A stretch of DNA of 64,000 nucleotides from the NCBI GenBank assembly GCA_963989245.1, contig OZ022342.1:69608573-69672572 (forward strand), given 5' to 3'. The position numbers and the translations under genes were made by a program. Positions 40,839-55,047 of this stretch are shown piece after piece. The stretch's first letter is position 1, and every line of letters begins with the position of its first letter. The notes below the pieces were generated by a model. That model was not told the DNA's origin. It saw only the letters and a list, made by a program, of their open reading frames with translations, and made no database searches. Source of the DNA: Nansenia antarctica. Lineage: Eukaryota > Chordata > Actinopteri > Argentiniformes > Microstomatidae.

Positions 40839-42727
40839 ATGGCGCAGCATGACTTCACTCCAGCCTGGCTTAATTTCCCTGCTGCACCCTCACCAGCCAA
40901 GGTAGAGTCTGTGTGTGTGTGTGTACGTGTGTGTACGTGTGTGTACGTGTGTGTGTGTTGTACGTGTGACTGTGTACGTGTGTGTGTGTTTTGTACGTGT
41001 GACTGTTATCTTGTCGATGTATACACACAATAAATATTGCCTGCCCTCTCGTTACGACACACGACGGTCTGAGTCATTTCCCTGTTACACATACACACAT
41101 ACACACACACACACACACAAACACACGGTTAACAGGACGTGCGTGTGCCTGTCTGACCGCCTGGCCCTCCCTGTTTCCTTCCGTCAGCCCTCTCAGAGTC
41201 ATGACAAGCACTACGAGTCGCCGGCTGAGCATCACCTTGACAACCACGGCCACAATGTGAGCCGCCGCCGCCACAACTCCTCGGACGGCTCGGAGGCCGT
41301 CAACGGACGCTCCGGAGGTACGGACCCACACGCCAGTGGCGGCAAGCTACCATGCAAGGCGCCGGCCCGCTCATTGGGAGCAATTTGGGGTTCGGTGTCT
41401 TGCCCATGGACACCTCGACATGTGGCCAGCCAGGGTTCGTTTTGAGTAATCAATCCGTCCCTCTCTCCCTCCCTCCCTCCTTCCATCCATCAATCATGGA
41501 TTAATGAATTAACGAACCCAAGGTGTTTGTTATAAACTAACTAGCTATATATACCGTATATATCTTTTTTAAAAATGCCGGTCGAGAGAGGACGCTGGCG
41601 TTGCTTGTTCGCCGCTTCTCCGCCCGAAATCTAGGTGTAATTACAGTATACAGAGTAGATTGTCCTACAAAGACACTTAGATTTAGATTTAGTAACCTAA
41701 AAATTAATTACACCCCTACACTTTCTTTCTTTTTTTTAAAATTATTACTACTCGATCTTTTCAGTTTGTAAAGCGTCTTTGAGTGTCTAGAAAAGCGCTA
41801 TATAAGTCTAATCTGTCTCTTCCTGTGTGACAGGAGGTTACTCCAGGAGCGAGAGGAACGGATGGAAGGTGAGGAACGGCAGCGAGGGCTCCAGCTCGGC
41901 CCCGCGCCCCCCCTCCGCACCCCAACACCCTGCCCCCCCACCTCGCTCCAAGACCAGGGGCCCGCAGGAGGGCCAGCACGGTCGCCATGACAACGGGGAC
42001 CGGGACCGACGACGCAAGCAGTTTGGAGCCGAAGACTTTGTGAGTGGTTCAGTGTTTTTTTTTTTTTTTTTTCTCCCTGTTTTGTTTTTCATGATGAAGC
42101 TAGCTTACAAGTATGCTTGTAATAAGATGCCGTGTGTGTGTGTGTGTGTGTGTGTGTGGCGTGTGTGTGTGTGTGTGTGTGTCTTTTCTGCAGCCCTCTC
42201 TCAACCCAGATGCAGCTCAAGAGGTGAACCGTAACACAGGAGTTGCTGCAGGAGTGTGGGGTGAGCTACCAGTTGGTCCTTCACCTGTGGTGAACTCATT
42301 CAATAATAATACCCTTACAATATGTCCTTGCAGTAGCAAGCAGCACTTATTAGTATTGTACTTATTAGTGTGCTTGTAGGATGCACACACACCAGAACAC
42401 AGGTATAGACACATCTGGTCTAGGTACACACATCTCTCTGGAGGCAGAACACAGGTACTTACAGACAGGGTAGTGGTGGTCTAGTGGATAGTGAGTTGGA
42501 CTTGTGATCGGAAGGTTGTGAGTTCAAATCCCGCCTGAAACCACACCACTACTAGTGTGCCCTTGAGTAAGGCACTTTGCCCTCAGTTACTCCAGGGGGA
42601 ATGTCCCTGTAATTCGTAATTGTAAGTCGCTTTGGATTAAAAGCGTCTGCTAAATGGCAAAATTATTAATTAAAATTACATCATAACACAGGTACACACA
42701 CTCTCATACACGCACACCTGGGCACAG

Positions 42728-42766
<39 letters not shown>

Positions 42767-45052
42767 AGAACACACCAGAACACAGGTACACACACCAAAC
42801 ATGAAGAAAAACGCACTGATTATAGAAGACATGAATACACTGATTATAGAAAACATGAATACACCATGGACATCTATCACACAGCAAGCACTTAAGACAG
42901 AAGGTAGACACAACTCAATACAACCGACACGAGGCACACTGCTATACACTCTCTTGATTTATAGACAAGGCAACTTACAAACTGCCTTTTAAAATTACAA
43001 CTGACAAAATGTTTAACTGCCAATATTTTTCCATCGTTCTAGAACACCCTCCCAACCCCCAAACCAGAGGCTCCAAAATGATGGTGATCAAGCGCATCCC
43101 TAGGGAGGAGCCTTCGTCGTCGTCATCGGCCCCCCCCCAGCAACAAGCCCCCCTCCGCAACGGCACTGGCCCCTCCCTCTTCACTGGCCCCTCCCTCTTC
43201 AAGGGCCCCATCCCCAAATCGGTCAGTCTTCCAGTCAAGGTGAGACACTATGGCAACACTGTTTATCAGTTTATTGGGTTTTGCAGATTTGCCCCAACGG
43301 AACCCCCCGCCCCCCCAAGAAAGAGGAACTATTACAGACATAGACACCAAACATCTGACAAGTAGGCTAAAATATCAGCTTTTTTTTAAATGCACCCAAC
43401 CCGAATCTGGCGGGTTGCAAGCCCATGGGCTCGTTGGTAACGTTAGTCCGCCAGTAGTCTCGCATAGCCAAACCTATCTCCATACTTCACATAGCCAAAC
43501 CTATCTCTCCACACTTCACATAGCCAAACCTATCTCCACACTTCACATAGCCAAACCTATCTCCACACTTCACATAGCCAAACCTATCTCTCCACACTTC
43601 GCTTCGCGCTGGACACACTCGCACACTCGCGTACAAGATTGTGCGCGAATGTGTGCGCGTGACGCGAGAGAGTTTTTGCAGGGTGAGATGTCTGCAAATG
43701 AAAGTAAGCAAGTTGAAACGTTAGCAAATATAATTGCTGAGTGTTCTAAGTTGGTTCAAATTGGTCGTTATTATTATGATGACTAGAAAGTGTCTGATTA
43801 TAGTTCCATGGTATGTAAAATAGTGTCAAAGAACTAGCAAGCTAACTAGCTAGTTCAGAGGTGATGAGATGAGCTAGTCTGCTGCACACATGCCAGCTAA
43901 AGAGCTAACTGGATGCACTTTATTATTTTACTTAAAGTAGATATACTATCTTTCTTATTCTGCTAGAATTGGGCTTTATGGTAATACCATAATGGCATAT
44001 TTACAGTACATGGACAGTGAATTGAAGCATTGGAAATTTCTGTTTTTTATAGTTGGACATACGATTTTTTTTTTTTTAATGACATTATATGACTGTATTG
44101 CCCACAGCAATCCAATATTCAATTATAATTATGTTATAAATTGATATGGATCAATTTATACCTCTTATTAGATTATAAATACTCTGGTTGTTATGTTTGC
44201 CTTTTGGTTGACAGCAAAAGAGAGAGAGGAGGATAGAGAGGGAGAGAAGGAGAGAGAGCAGGATGGTGCACCAGAGAGAGAGAGAGAGAGAGAGAGCAAG
44301 AACCAGGTGAGAAAGTGGACAGGTAGTCAAGACCACATAAGTAAGTAGCCTTAAGAACCGATGGTTCTCCAGCCTAATGGCCCATAGGGCAGGAGCCTAT
44401 CTCCTGTTTCAGTAGCGTGAGGCGGCTTAATGTACAAGTTAGTTCACCCCTGGACATGACGCTGGTATGTCGCAGGGTCTTACCCCCTGGGGGGGGGGGG
44501 GTCCATGCCACGGTCCATGCCGACTGACTGACTGACTGACTGACTGCCTGCCTGCCTGCCTGTCTGACTGCCTGTCTGTCTGACTGCCTGTCTCTCTGTC
44601 TGACTGCCTGTCTCTCTGCCTGACTGCCTGTCTCTCTGTCTGACTGACTGCCTGACTGACTGCCTGACTAACTGCCTGACTGACTGACTGCCTGACTGTC
44701 TGTCTGACTGCCTGTCTGACTGCCTGACTGCCTGACTGACTGACTGCCTGACTGACTGCCTGATTGATTGCCTGTGTGTCAGCCTCACTGACTGACTGTC
44801 TGTCTGTCTGTCTGTCTGTCTAACCTGACAACAACCTGGTTGTTCATTGACGTCCTGCCTGTCTGTGTCCCGCGTGCGTCCCCCAGGCCAGTCGCTCCAG
44901 CTCTCTGTCCCCAGTGGACCAGGGCAGCCAGCCCCGTCTGATGATGCGCCTCACGCGCATGCGCTCGGACAGGAAGAGCCACTTCCTCAAAGCCCTCAAA
45001 CAGGACATGGTGGGAGAGGACCTCCATCACCACTGCAAGGTGATCCATCACT

Positions 45053-45086
<34 letters not shown>

Positions 45087-45087
45087 C

Positions 45088-45127
<40 letters not shown>

Positions 45128-45465
45128 TCTATGTGTGTCTGTCTGTCTCTGTGTCTGTGTGTCTGTGTGTCTGTGTGTCTGTGTCTGTGCATGTAAGATA
45201 CAGTGTGAGGATATTTATTCAACCGTTAGTTATCCAGGTTAGTCTCTTTGAGATCAAATCTATTTCTCGCGAGTGAGAGTGTCTGTCAGCCAGAGAGATC
45301 CCAGTTCACCCCCCCCCCCCCCCCCCCAAGAAATGAACCAAAATGACAACAGGTAGCCTTTTGCTCGCTAACCGAACTGAAATCAGTTTGAATGGAAAAG
45401 GCAGCAGACCGAGGGGGTTAAATAAAGCGTCCCTCTCTGCAGTGACACCTGTTTAATCTTTCCCG

Positions 45466-45533
<68 letters not shown>

Positions 45534-45906
45534 CCTCCCTCTCTCTCCCCCTCCCTCCCTCCCTCTCCCTCCCCCTCCCTCCCTCCCTCTCTCTCCCCCC
45601 CCTCCCTCCCTCTCTCTCCCCCTCCCTCCCTCCCTCTCTCTCCCCCTCCCTCCCTCCCTCCCTCTCTCTCCCCCTCCCTCCCTCCCTCTCTCTCCCCCTC
45701 CCTCTCTCTCTCCCCCCCCTCCCTCCCTCCCTCTCTCCCCCCCCCCCTCCCTCTCTCTCCCCCCCTCCCTCCCTCTCTCTCCCCCCCCTCCCTCCCTCTC
45801 TCTCCCCCCCCTCCCTCCCTCTCTCTCCCCCCCCTCCCTCCCTCTCTCTCCCCCCCCTCCCTCCCTCTCTCTCTCCCCCCTCCTAACTCCCTCTCTCTCT
45901 CTTCTC

Positions 45907-45938
<32 letters not shown>

Positions 45939-47068
45939 CCCCCCCCTCTCAGGACGACGATGGTTTCCATCTGCAGAACAACAACGTAGGTAGCGGGGAC
46001 GAGAACCGCAACCGGTACGACCGCAGCGCGTCTCAGGAGAACGGCAACGCCGGCACGCTGGGCATGAGGCAACACGTGCTGCGCTCCTCCACCTTCCCCC
46101 AGCAGGAGGTGCTGTCCAGCTCTCTGGAGGCAGAGCACAGGTACACACACACACACACACACACATGAACACTGGTAAACGCAATCTCATACACACACCT
46201 GGACACAGGTACACACACACACACACACACACACATACACACACCTGAACACGGGTACGCACATTCTCATACACACCTGAGCACAGGTACACACACCTGA
46301 ACACTGGTACAAACACTTGAACACTTGAACACTGGTAGAAACACTCTCATACACACACAAGCTCACATGCCCTCTGTCTCTCTCTGTCTCCCTCTGCCTC
46401 CTTCTCTCTCCCTCTGTCTCCCTCTGTCTCCCCTCTGTCTCCTTCTGTCTCCCTCTGTCTCCCCTCTGTCTCCCTCTGCCTCCCCTCTGTCTCCCCTCTG
46501 TCTCCCCCTGTCTCCCTCTGTCTACCCTCTGTCTCCCCCTGTCTCCCTCTGCATCCCCCTGTCTCCCTCTGTCTCCCTCTGCATCCCTCTGTCTCCTTCT
46601 GCCTCTCTCTGTCTCCCTCTGTCTCTCTCTGTCCCCCTCTCTCCCTCTGTCCCCCTCTCTTTCCCCTCTGTCTCCCCTCTGTCTCCCTCTGTCTCCCCTC
46701 TGTCTCCCCCCTGTCTCCCTCTCTGTCCCCCTGCCTCCCTCTGTCTCCCCCTCTCTCCCCCTCTGTCTCCCTCTCCCCCCCCCTGTCTCCCTCTGTCTCC
46801 CTCAGGCTGCTGAAGGAGATGGGCTGGCAGGAGGAGAGCGAGAACGACGAGACGTGTGCTCCTCTGACGGAGGACGAGATGAGGGAGTTCCAGGCCATCA
46901 GTGAACAGGTGTGTTGTGTGTGTTCCATCAGTGAACAGGTGTGTTGTGTGTGTTCCATCAGTGAACAGGTGTGTTGTGTGTGTTCCATCAGTGAACAGGT
47001 GTGTTGTGTGTTCCACTTTGGTAGTCTGTCCAGTAGGTATACACTCAGGCCGTCAGTGAACAGGTATG

Positions 47069-47112
<44 letters not shown>

Positions 47113-47721
47113 ACCTATCAGGGGGTATTCCATCAACGTCGCTAAAGGAAAATCCAGGGGGGGGTTTTCTCGCAAGACTCAAAATAAGGGTTTGTGATTT
47201 TCACCAATTGAGTATCACTGTTCCATAGGCTTCCCTACTCTGCACAGGGACACAGATCCAGACCCCAACACAAACCCCGGGTAGAGGGGCTCAGTGAACG
47301 GGGTGTGGGATGTGAACAGGCGGGGTCAGTGTGTCAGAGGAAACTTGTGGCCTAGCGCATAGTGAGTTGTGAGACTGGTGATCAGAAGGTCATGAGTTCA
47401 AATCCCACCTGGGAACACACCACCACTAGTGTGCCCTTGAGTAAGGCACTTAGCCCTAAGTTACTCCAGGGAGACTGTAAGTCGCTCTGGATAAAAGTTC
47501 AGATTTAGCGTCTAAATGCTAAAACGTGTCTCGTTTGTCTCGGCCTCTAGCTGCAGAAGAACGGCCTGAGGAGGAACGGCCTGCTGAAGAACAGCCCTCC
47601 CAGTGGAGAAGCCCCGGCCCTCTGGAAGCCCAGCACCGTCAAGATAGCCCCCGCCCCCGACACCGCCGAGGAGGAGACGGAGACCAGCAGCAGCAGCGAC
47701 ACGTCGGACGACGAGGCCTAA
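40839..47721 (+). CDS. gpbp1: Vasculin, GC-rich promoter-binding protein 1
   Basis: Eleven coding exons: 40839-40901, 41188-41317, 41834-42039, 42194-42260, 43043-43239, 43682-43703, 44215-44306, 44887-45039, 45953-46140, 46806-46908, 47551-47721; 463 aa against 473 in human. Vasculin binds GC-rich promoters in the nucleus. Matches: [14 protein letters not shown] at the start, [94 protein letters not shown] and an acidic Ser tail ending SSDTSDDEA. The 22-nt exon 43682-43703 is inferred: it has good splice sites and is the only piece I found that keeps frame into the Glu/Arg-rich exon after it. Oddities are the repeated 5' splice site of exon 10, pyrimidine satellites at three acceptors, and intron insertions. 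Poly(A) signal at 48275. Confidence 0.92.
41328..41440. mobile_element. SINE family A fragment in gpbp1 intron
   Basis: GGCGGCAAGCTACCATGCAA through GACATGTGGCCAGCCAGGGT matches the body of family A in minus orientation. It starts about ten bases after the donor of the exon ending at 41317. Confidence 0.85.
41740..41815 (+). mobile_element. L2-like 3' tail before gpbp1 exon 3
   Basis: TACTACTCGATCTTTTCAGT through AAGCGCTATATAAGTCTAAT is the same LINE 3' end as at 57420-57490. It finishes about 20 bases before the acceptor at 41831-41833. Confidence 0.75.
42476..42660 (+). mobile_element. tRNA-derived SINE, family B variant
   Basis: Head GTGGTCTAGTGGATAGTGAG, box B GAGTTCAAATCCCGCC, a body with TGTGCCCTTGAGTAAGGCAC and the tail AAGCGTCTGCTAAATGGCA. 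A second copy lies at 47344-47520. Confidence 0.9.
43460..43610. repeat. Tandem repeat, 25-27 bp unit
   Basis: Five units of CATAGCCAAACCTATCTCC followed by ACACTTCA, in gpbp1 intron DNA before the inferred 22-nt exon. Confidence 0.9.
44517..44820. repeat. Tetranucleotide TGAC/TGCC/TGTC array
   Basis: About 300 bases of CTGACTGCCTGTCTG-type steps in a gpbp1 intron. Confidence 0.95.
45470..45950. repeat. 480-bp CT/CCCTCCCT satellite before gpbp1 exon 9
   Basis: Almost pure pyrimidine on the coding strand, from (CT)n into CCCTCCCTCTCTCTCCCC-type units, ending at the acceptor CCCCTCTCAG. Confidence 0.97.
46365..46805. repeat. TCTCCCTCTG minisatellite before gpbp1 exon 10
   Basis: About 40 decamer-like units CTCCCTCTGT with variants, running into the acceptor TCTCCCTCAG at 46805. 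Confidence 0.95.
46894..47012 (+). repeat. gpbp1: 30-bp tandem repeat of a 5' splice site
   Basis: The last 15 bases of gpbp1 exon 10 and the first 15 of the intron (CCATCAGTGAACAG/GTGTGT and onward) occur four times with exact 30-bp spacing. Donor GTs lie at 46909, 46939, 46969 and 46999. A fifth, diverged copy has GTATGT at 47064. No stop occurs across the four units. Confidence 0.95.
47115..47204. mobile_element. Half MITE (GGGTATTCCATCAACG family)
   Basis: GGGGGTATTCCATCAACGTC and AAAGGAAAATCCAGG match the left half of the MITE at 24057-24194; the right half is absent and B30.2-derived DNA follows. Confidence 0.75.
47205..47343 (-). pseudogene. B30.2 exon fragment inside gpbp1 intron
   Basis: About 125 bases closely match the 3' end of the B30.2 exon of the NLR gene at 56311-56450, including CACTGTTCCATAGGCTTC, CCCCAACACAAACCC and GGTCAGTGTGTCAGAGGA. 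The orientation is minus, as in the NLR. The two diverge at several positions. No NACHT or LRR sequence accompanies it. Confidence 0.85.
47344..47520 (+). mobile_element. tRNA-derived SINE, family B variant
   Basis: Same family as 42476-42660: GAGTTCAAATCCCACCTGGG, TGTGCCCTTGAGTAAGGCAC and the tail GTAAGTCGCTCTGGATAAAA. It directly follows the B30.2 fragment. Confidence 0.9.
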
Positions 47722-48254
47722 CGCAGCCCGTGACCTCCCCCTAACCCCCCTAACCCTTGACCCTTAAACCCTCCCCGCCAGCTCTCGCCTGAGGAAAGCA
47801 GCGTCACACTTCGGATGTCGAAGCCTAATGCATCCCTCATCTCTCAACACTACCACACTCGCCCCCTAACCCCTGACCCCCCATAACCTCTCACCTGAGG
47901 GAAGAGACTGCCCACCCCCCCCCCTCCCACACACACACACACACACACATACACACACCACCCCCCGAAACAGAGGGCAATACCCCAGAGATGCCCTCCC
48001 ACCATTTCACAACACCCCCCCCTCTCCCCCCACTCACACAAACCTTCAAGACATGGACAGATGTTCAGAATGGACTTGAGAAAGAAAGAACTCTGTTTAA
48101 TGGCTCCGTAAAGAGACCCCTCATCATGTTGGGGCAGGACGGGACGGGAGGGGAGGGGGAGAGAGGGGACGGGGATTTCAATGTTGGACTCCATGTTTGT
48201 TCCTACACTGAAAGGATTGATAATACGTACCGTATGATGAATGTGAAAAAAAAA

Positions 48255-49033
48255 GTCCGTTCTGGAGGCTATTGAATAAAATGATTGCAATTCACAGTGC
48301 GTCTCTCCGTGTCCTTGTGCCCATCTTGAGTGTTGAATTCCCTTGTCTCTAATCATGAATTTGAAAGTTGTTTGGAGCCAAAAGCAGACAAAATGCTTCA
48401 CTCAGAATCGATTTTTATTAGGCTACATATCAACGGACAAGTACACAAATGTAAAATTCTTTGACGTTGGTTCCTCAACATTGGCATAGCAGCATTCAGG
48501 TACAGAATCACAATAATGTGGCCTTGGGTGGTCCAGGGTTCTAGCACCGCGGTCTACAGTGCACACATATATGCCCATGTCGGCATGGGTTCGAATATGC
48601 CCTGCTGACATGTCCTCTCTCCCTTCTCATTACTTTCCTGTCTGTCTTTACTATATCTGTCCAATAAAATGAAAAATATGAGTGGGACTGCCCCACTCAG
48701 AAAACAGAACTTAAAAAATATATATAAATCACAATAATATAATACTAATGTAATAAGTACAGTAAACATATGTAATCCTACAGTGATAGTAACTGGCCCA
48801 TTACTTATGCAGGGCACTGTATAGTGTAGTAATCACACACTGCTAAGCAGACACTTGGGACCTGCTCCTTGGCTGTAAAATGGGTCCATCTCCTGTCTCC
48901 CCTCCATGGCCATAAACAGTGCACACTGGGTAATCTGGATGAGCAGTTACCTGTCTGTCTACCTGTGGTGGTAGGTAGCAGTTACACTATTATGTCAGGT
49001 ACAACATGACAGGTACAATATGACATCTACAAT
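48255..49033. repeat. Segmental duplication, copy 1
   Basis: About 780 bp, beginning GTCCGTTCTGGAGGCTATTG and ending ACAGGTACAATATGACATCT, repeated in direct orientation at 55048-55822 with small differences. It includes the gpbp1 poly(A) signal and a tRNA-like SINE (about 48525-48690, GGGTTCGAATATGCCC box). Confidence 0.93.
48275..48280 (+). terminator. gpbp1: gpbp1 polyadenylation signal
   Basis: AATAAA 554 bases after the stop codon. It lies at the very start of the block duplicated at 55048. Confidence 0.7.
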
Positions 49034-49184
49034 AAGTTCTCTTTTGCCCTCTAGTGGTAGAGAAATAAAGTGTTTCAAAACGCCCATTCCAAAATTACAC
49101 GTGTGTGATGTTATGTTAATGTACTATCAATCACAACTCGAACATCTAATCTCACCGCTGGAAACAATGATGACAAACTACTAG

Positions 49185-49403
49185 CAGTGTTTCTCAACCC
49201 TCTCCTCGGGCCTCCACATATTTGATCTGTTCCACCAACAGCACACCTGATTCAACTAATCAAGTATAAACCATAATTGCTTTGTAAACCATAATTGCTT
49301 TGTACTTGATTAGTTGAATCAGGTGAGCTGGTGGTGGAACAGATCAAATATGTGGTACGGCTGGGTCACTGGGGCGCCCCGAGGAGAGGGTTGAGAAACA
49401 CTG
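49185..49403. mobile_element. hAT-like MITE
   Basis: 219 bp with inverted ends CAGTGTTTCTCAACCCTCTC and complement. The arms extend inward (ATTTGATCTGTTCCACCA and complement; ACTTGATTAGTTGAATCAGG and complement). The flanking target duplication is imperfect (CTACTAG/TACTAGG). Confidence 0.8.
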
Positions 49404-50506
49404 TACTAGGGAACATGCATGGTTCCAATTACGGGGGTGGGATGGGGTCTGACCCCTCCAATTAAGACTTGGACCCCCCCTAAAAGAGGTAAAAACAAGA
49501 GGTTGGAGGGGTCGAAACATGTATATATAATATATTTCCCATATTCATGCCTGGAAAAATCTTGTAAAACGATGTCAGACATCCCTAAAGTGGATCATAC
49601 CATTTCTTAACCTTGACCTTACCTGACGCTACAGATCGATTAGTGATTAGTTGCCAGGCTGACTACATGCTGGCCACAGAACATATTCATTCACCCAATA
49701 TAAGGTTGGCGATACACAGACATGTTGACTCTGTGGCAGTGTAATGTCTGATATTGGGAGTCGAGAACTGAAGCTAGCTAGCATTTCCCTCCAACCTGCT
49801 GAAGCCAGCTACCTAGCAACAATAGCTAATTCTTAGCTTCAATACAATAGCTTATTTTTTGTCTGCGTCTAACTTCTTATTACTTTATAATGTCTAGCTA
49901 TAACCAGCTAGCTATAACCAGGTTTGTCTAGAGAAAAGCTACATTTGTCTGGTGAATAGCTATGTATTTATTGTTTTGCGAAGATTGTTCACAAAGATTG
50001 TTTGTGAAGAACTTTGTGTGACATTTGTCTGTGAAAAATGTGCTATACAAATAAAGGCTATTATTTTATTATTTATTATATTATTTTATTATTTAAAAAT
50101 GTTAAATGTGCTCTACAAATACACGTGTTACGTTTTGGTATAAAGTTCTAGAGGTAGAATGGTGTTGGACCCATGTGCGGTGCAGCTCGGATGAAAGGAG
50201 GTCGAGACAGTGATAAAATAAGTTTCTCTTTACTGAGAGGCAATGAACAGTCACAACAGGACAAGGATATAGAACCAAAAGTAAAGGGGAGCAAGCAAGG
50301 CTCTGAGTTGCGAGTAAATAATAATAGTGGATACAAAACCAACTAGCGTATCGAAAAAACAAAAGGAGAGCAATCAAGGCTCCATCAGCTAACCGCAAGA
50401 ATAATGCAAATACAAAGAAAATAACGAACACTAAATACAGTCACTATACCAGGGAATAGCGACAGGTAAATTAAGTCCTCCAGGACAGAACGGACAGTCA
50501 AAATAG
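49404..50506. other. Intergenic DNA, gpbp1 to hAT element
   Basis: AT-rich, with a palindromic stretch near 49450-49520 (GACCCCTCC ... GGAGGGGTC) and a LINE-like 3' tail near 50040-50060 (GTGCTATACAAATAAAGGCT). No gene seen. Confidence 0.4.
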
Positions 50507-51307
50507 TAGTGATGGCGAGATGAAGCCGACGCTTCGGAGCGTGTATCGAGTAACAGAGGCAGATTTTTGTGAAGCGCGTACCGAGGCGTGTGTTGATGAC
50601 GTACGATTCGGGAAGTGGCTCGGATTTGGCTCCTCCTCCTCCTCCTCGTCATCACAACCCCCCATATCAGAAGCTTCGCAGCCTGTGACTCAAGGTAATG
50701 TATACTGGATACATTCTAATTGTCTTATTGTATATATTCACTGACACTGACAGCCTGTTTGTCTGTTTTAGGTAACAAACTGTGGCGTCGTTTGGACACC
50801 ACAGTCCTGCAGGCGAGGACCCAAAATTTAACTGCAGATGCAACAGTGGAGGTCCATACCTACCTGGCTGAACCAAACATCGAAAGGATGCAGAACCCCC
50901 TACAGTATTGGGAAGAACACAAACATGTGTATCCTAATTTGTATAAACTTGCCGTTAATTATCTATGTACCCCAGCTTCATCTGTGCCCTGTGAAAGGAT
51001 ATTTTCAAAAGCAGGTGAAATCGTCTCAAAAAAAAGAAACCGCCTGAAGCCCAGCACTGTGGGGAAATTGTTATTTTTAAATAAAAATGAATAAAATGTT
51101 GTTGTTCCTAGTAACACAAGCACATTTATTCAATTCAAAGCTTCACACACCAAATCCACGGTGTCATTATCACTCTGCCTGCTATACATTTATTGTCCAC
51201 TTGATGGCGCAGTAGAGCAAATGAAGCAACATGAAGCTTCGGTCCAAGTGTGACGCAATTTGATGGAAAGCTTCAACAGTTCAAGAAGCTTCATCTCGCC
51301 ATCACTA
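50507..51307 (+). mobile_element. hAT element with transposase C-terminus, 8-bp TSD
   Basis: 801 bp bounded by TAGTGATGGCGAGATGAAGC and its complement, with an exact 8-bp target duplication CAAAATAG (50499-50506, 51308-51315). The plus strand keeps a hAT C-terminal dimerisation domain like that of ZBED proteins: WEEHKHVYPNLYKLAVNYLC and SSVPCERIFSKAGEIVSKKR, then LLFLNKNE and a stop. Upstream is a short ORF (MKPTLRSVYRVTEADF). The catalytic core is missing, so this is an internal deletion derivative. The domain is intact and perhaps young, given the perfect target duplication. Confidence 0.93.
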
Positions 51308-51840
51308 CAAAATAGCAGACACGGTATTTTCCATATGACAAGCAAGGGTTCTCATCACGTCAACAATCACGAACAATTGACAAGGAAATTGGACACCTAA
51401 ATACACAAACAAACACTCACAGGTGACAATCATAACGTAATTAGTCCAGGGCTGAAGTAATGTCGCTCTTCAACCAGCAGAGGCGTTGGGGAGTCGTCCT
51501 CGCTGACCCCCCTCGTAACACACGTGATTCAGTGATTGATTGACAGCACACGATGCACGAGCTTTATTTGAATATCAAATCAGATCAGATCAGAATCAAG
51601 TGCATCTCTTGAAACAACCAATCGTACAATCTAATTCACCATGACGCGCTGTTCGTGTAACCAATAGAATCGCTAGAAATGTGTTCAGACTGAGCAGCGC
51701 GCTGAACAACCGTTAGTGTCAGAAACATCCACCGCTACACCGGGACAGCATCGTTCAGAATAGCTACAGCAAGCCTCGACAGAGCTTACATCAAGAGTTG
51801 TATATTCTTTTTAAAGTAATACAATACTGTTTATCGTAAA

Positions 51841-54690
<2,850 letters not shown>

Positions 54691-55047
54691 CTGTTCTCTT
54701 ATTCACTCTGTTCATCCTGTTTTAAGTCCCTGTAACTTTTATGTGAAGTTAACAATAAAATAGTTTTGTGTCATTTTTAAATGACACATAATTCTTTGAA
54801 TAATCACACTGATGTTTATTGATAACAATTTGTTTAGATGAATGCAGTGGTTATGAAAGGAGAGATGAGCCTTTATGATGACTCAGCTCTGACTACATGT
54901 GATGAAGTCTACTCCATGTTTGTCTTTAAATAAATCCCAATTTATATTGTAGATGTATTTATTAATTTATTGATTTTATGTACTTATTTACAGTAAGTAG
55001 TGAACTCAGTGTCAATCTAACTGTTCTTTTCCTATGATATTAAAAAG

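Noticed and set aside
45383..46316. Arg/Glu/Gly-rich minus-strand ORFs
   Set aside because: Translation of the CT satellite in a gpbp1 intron.
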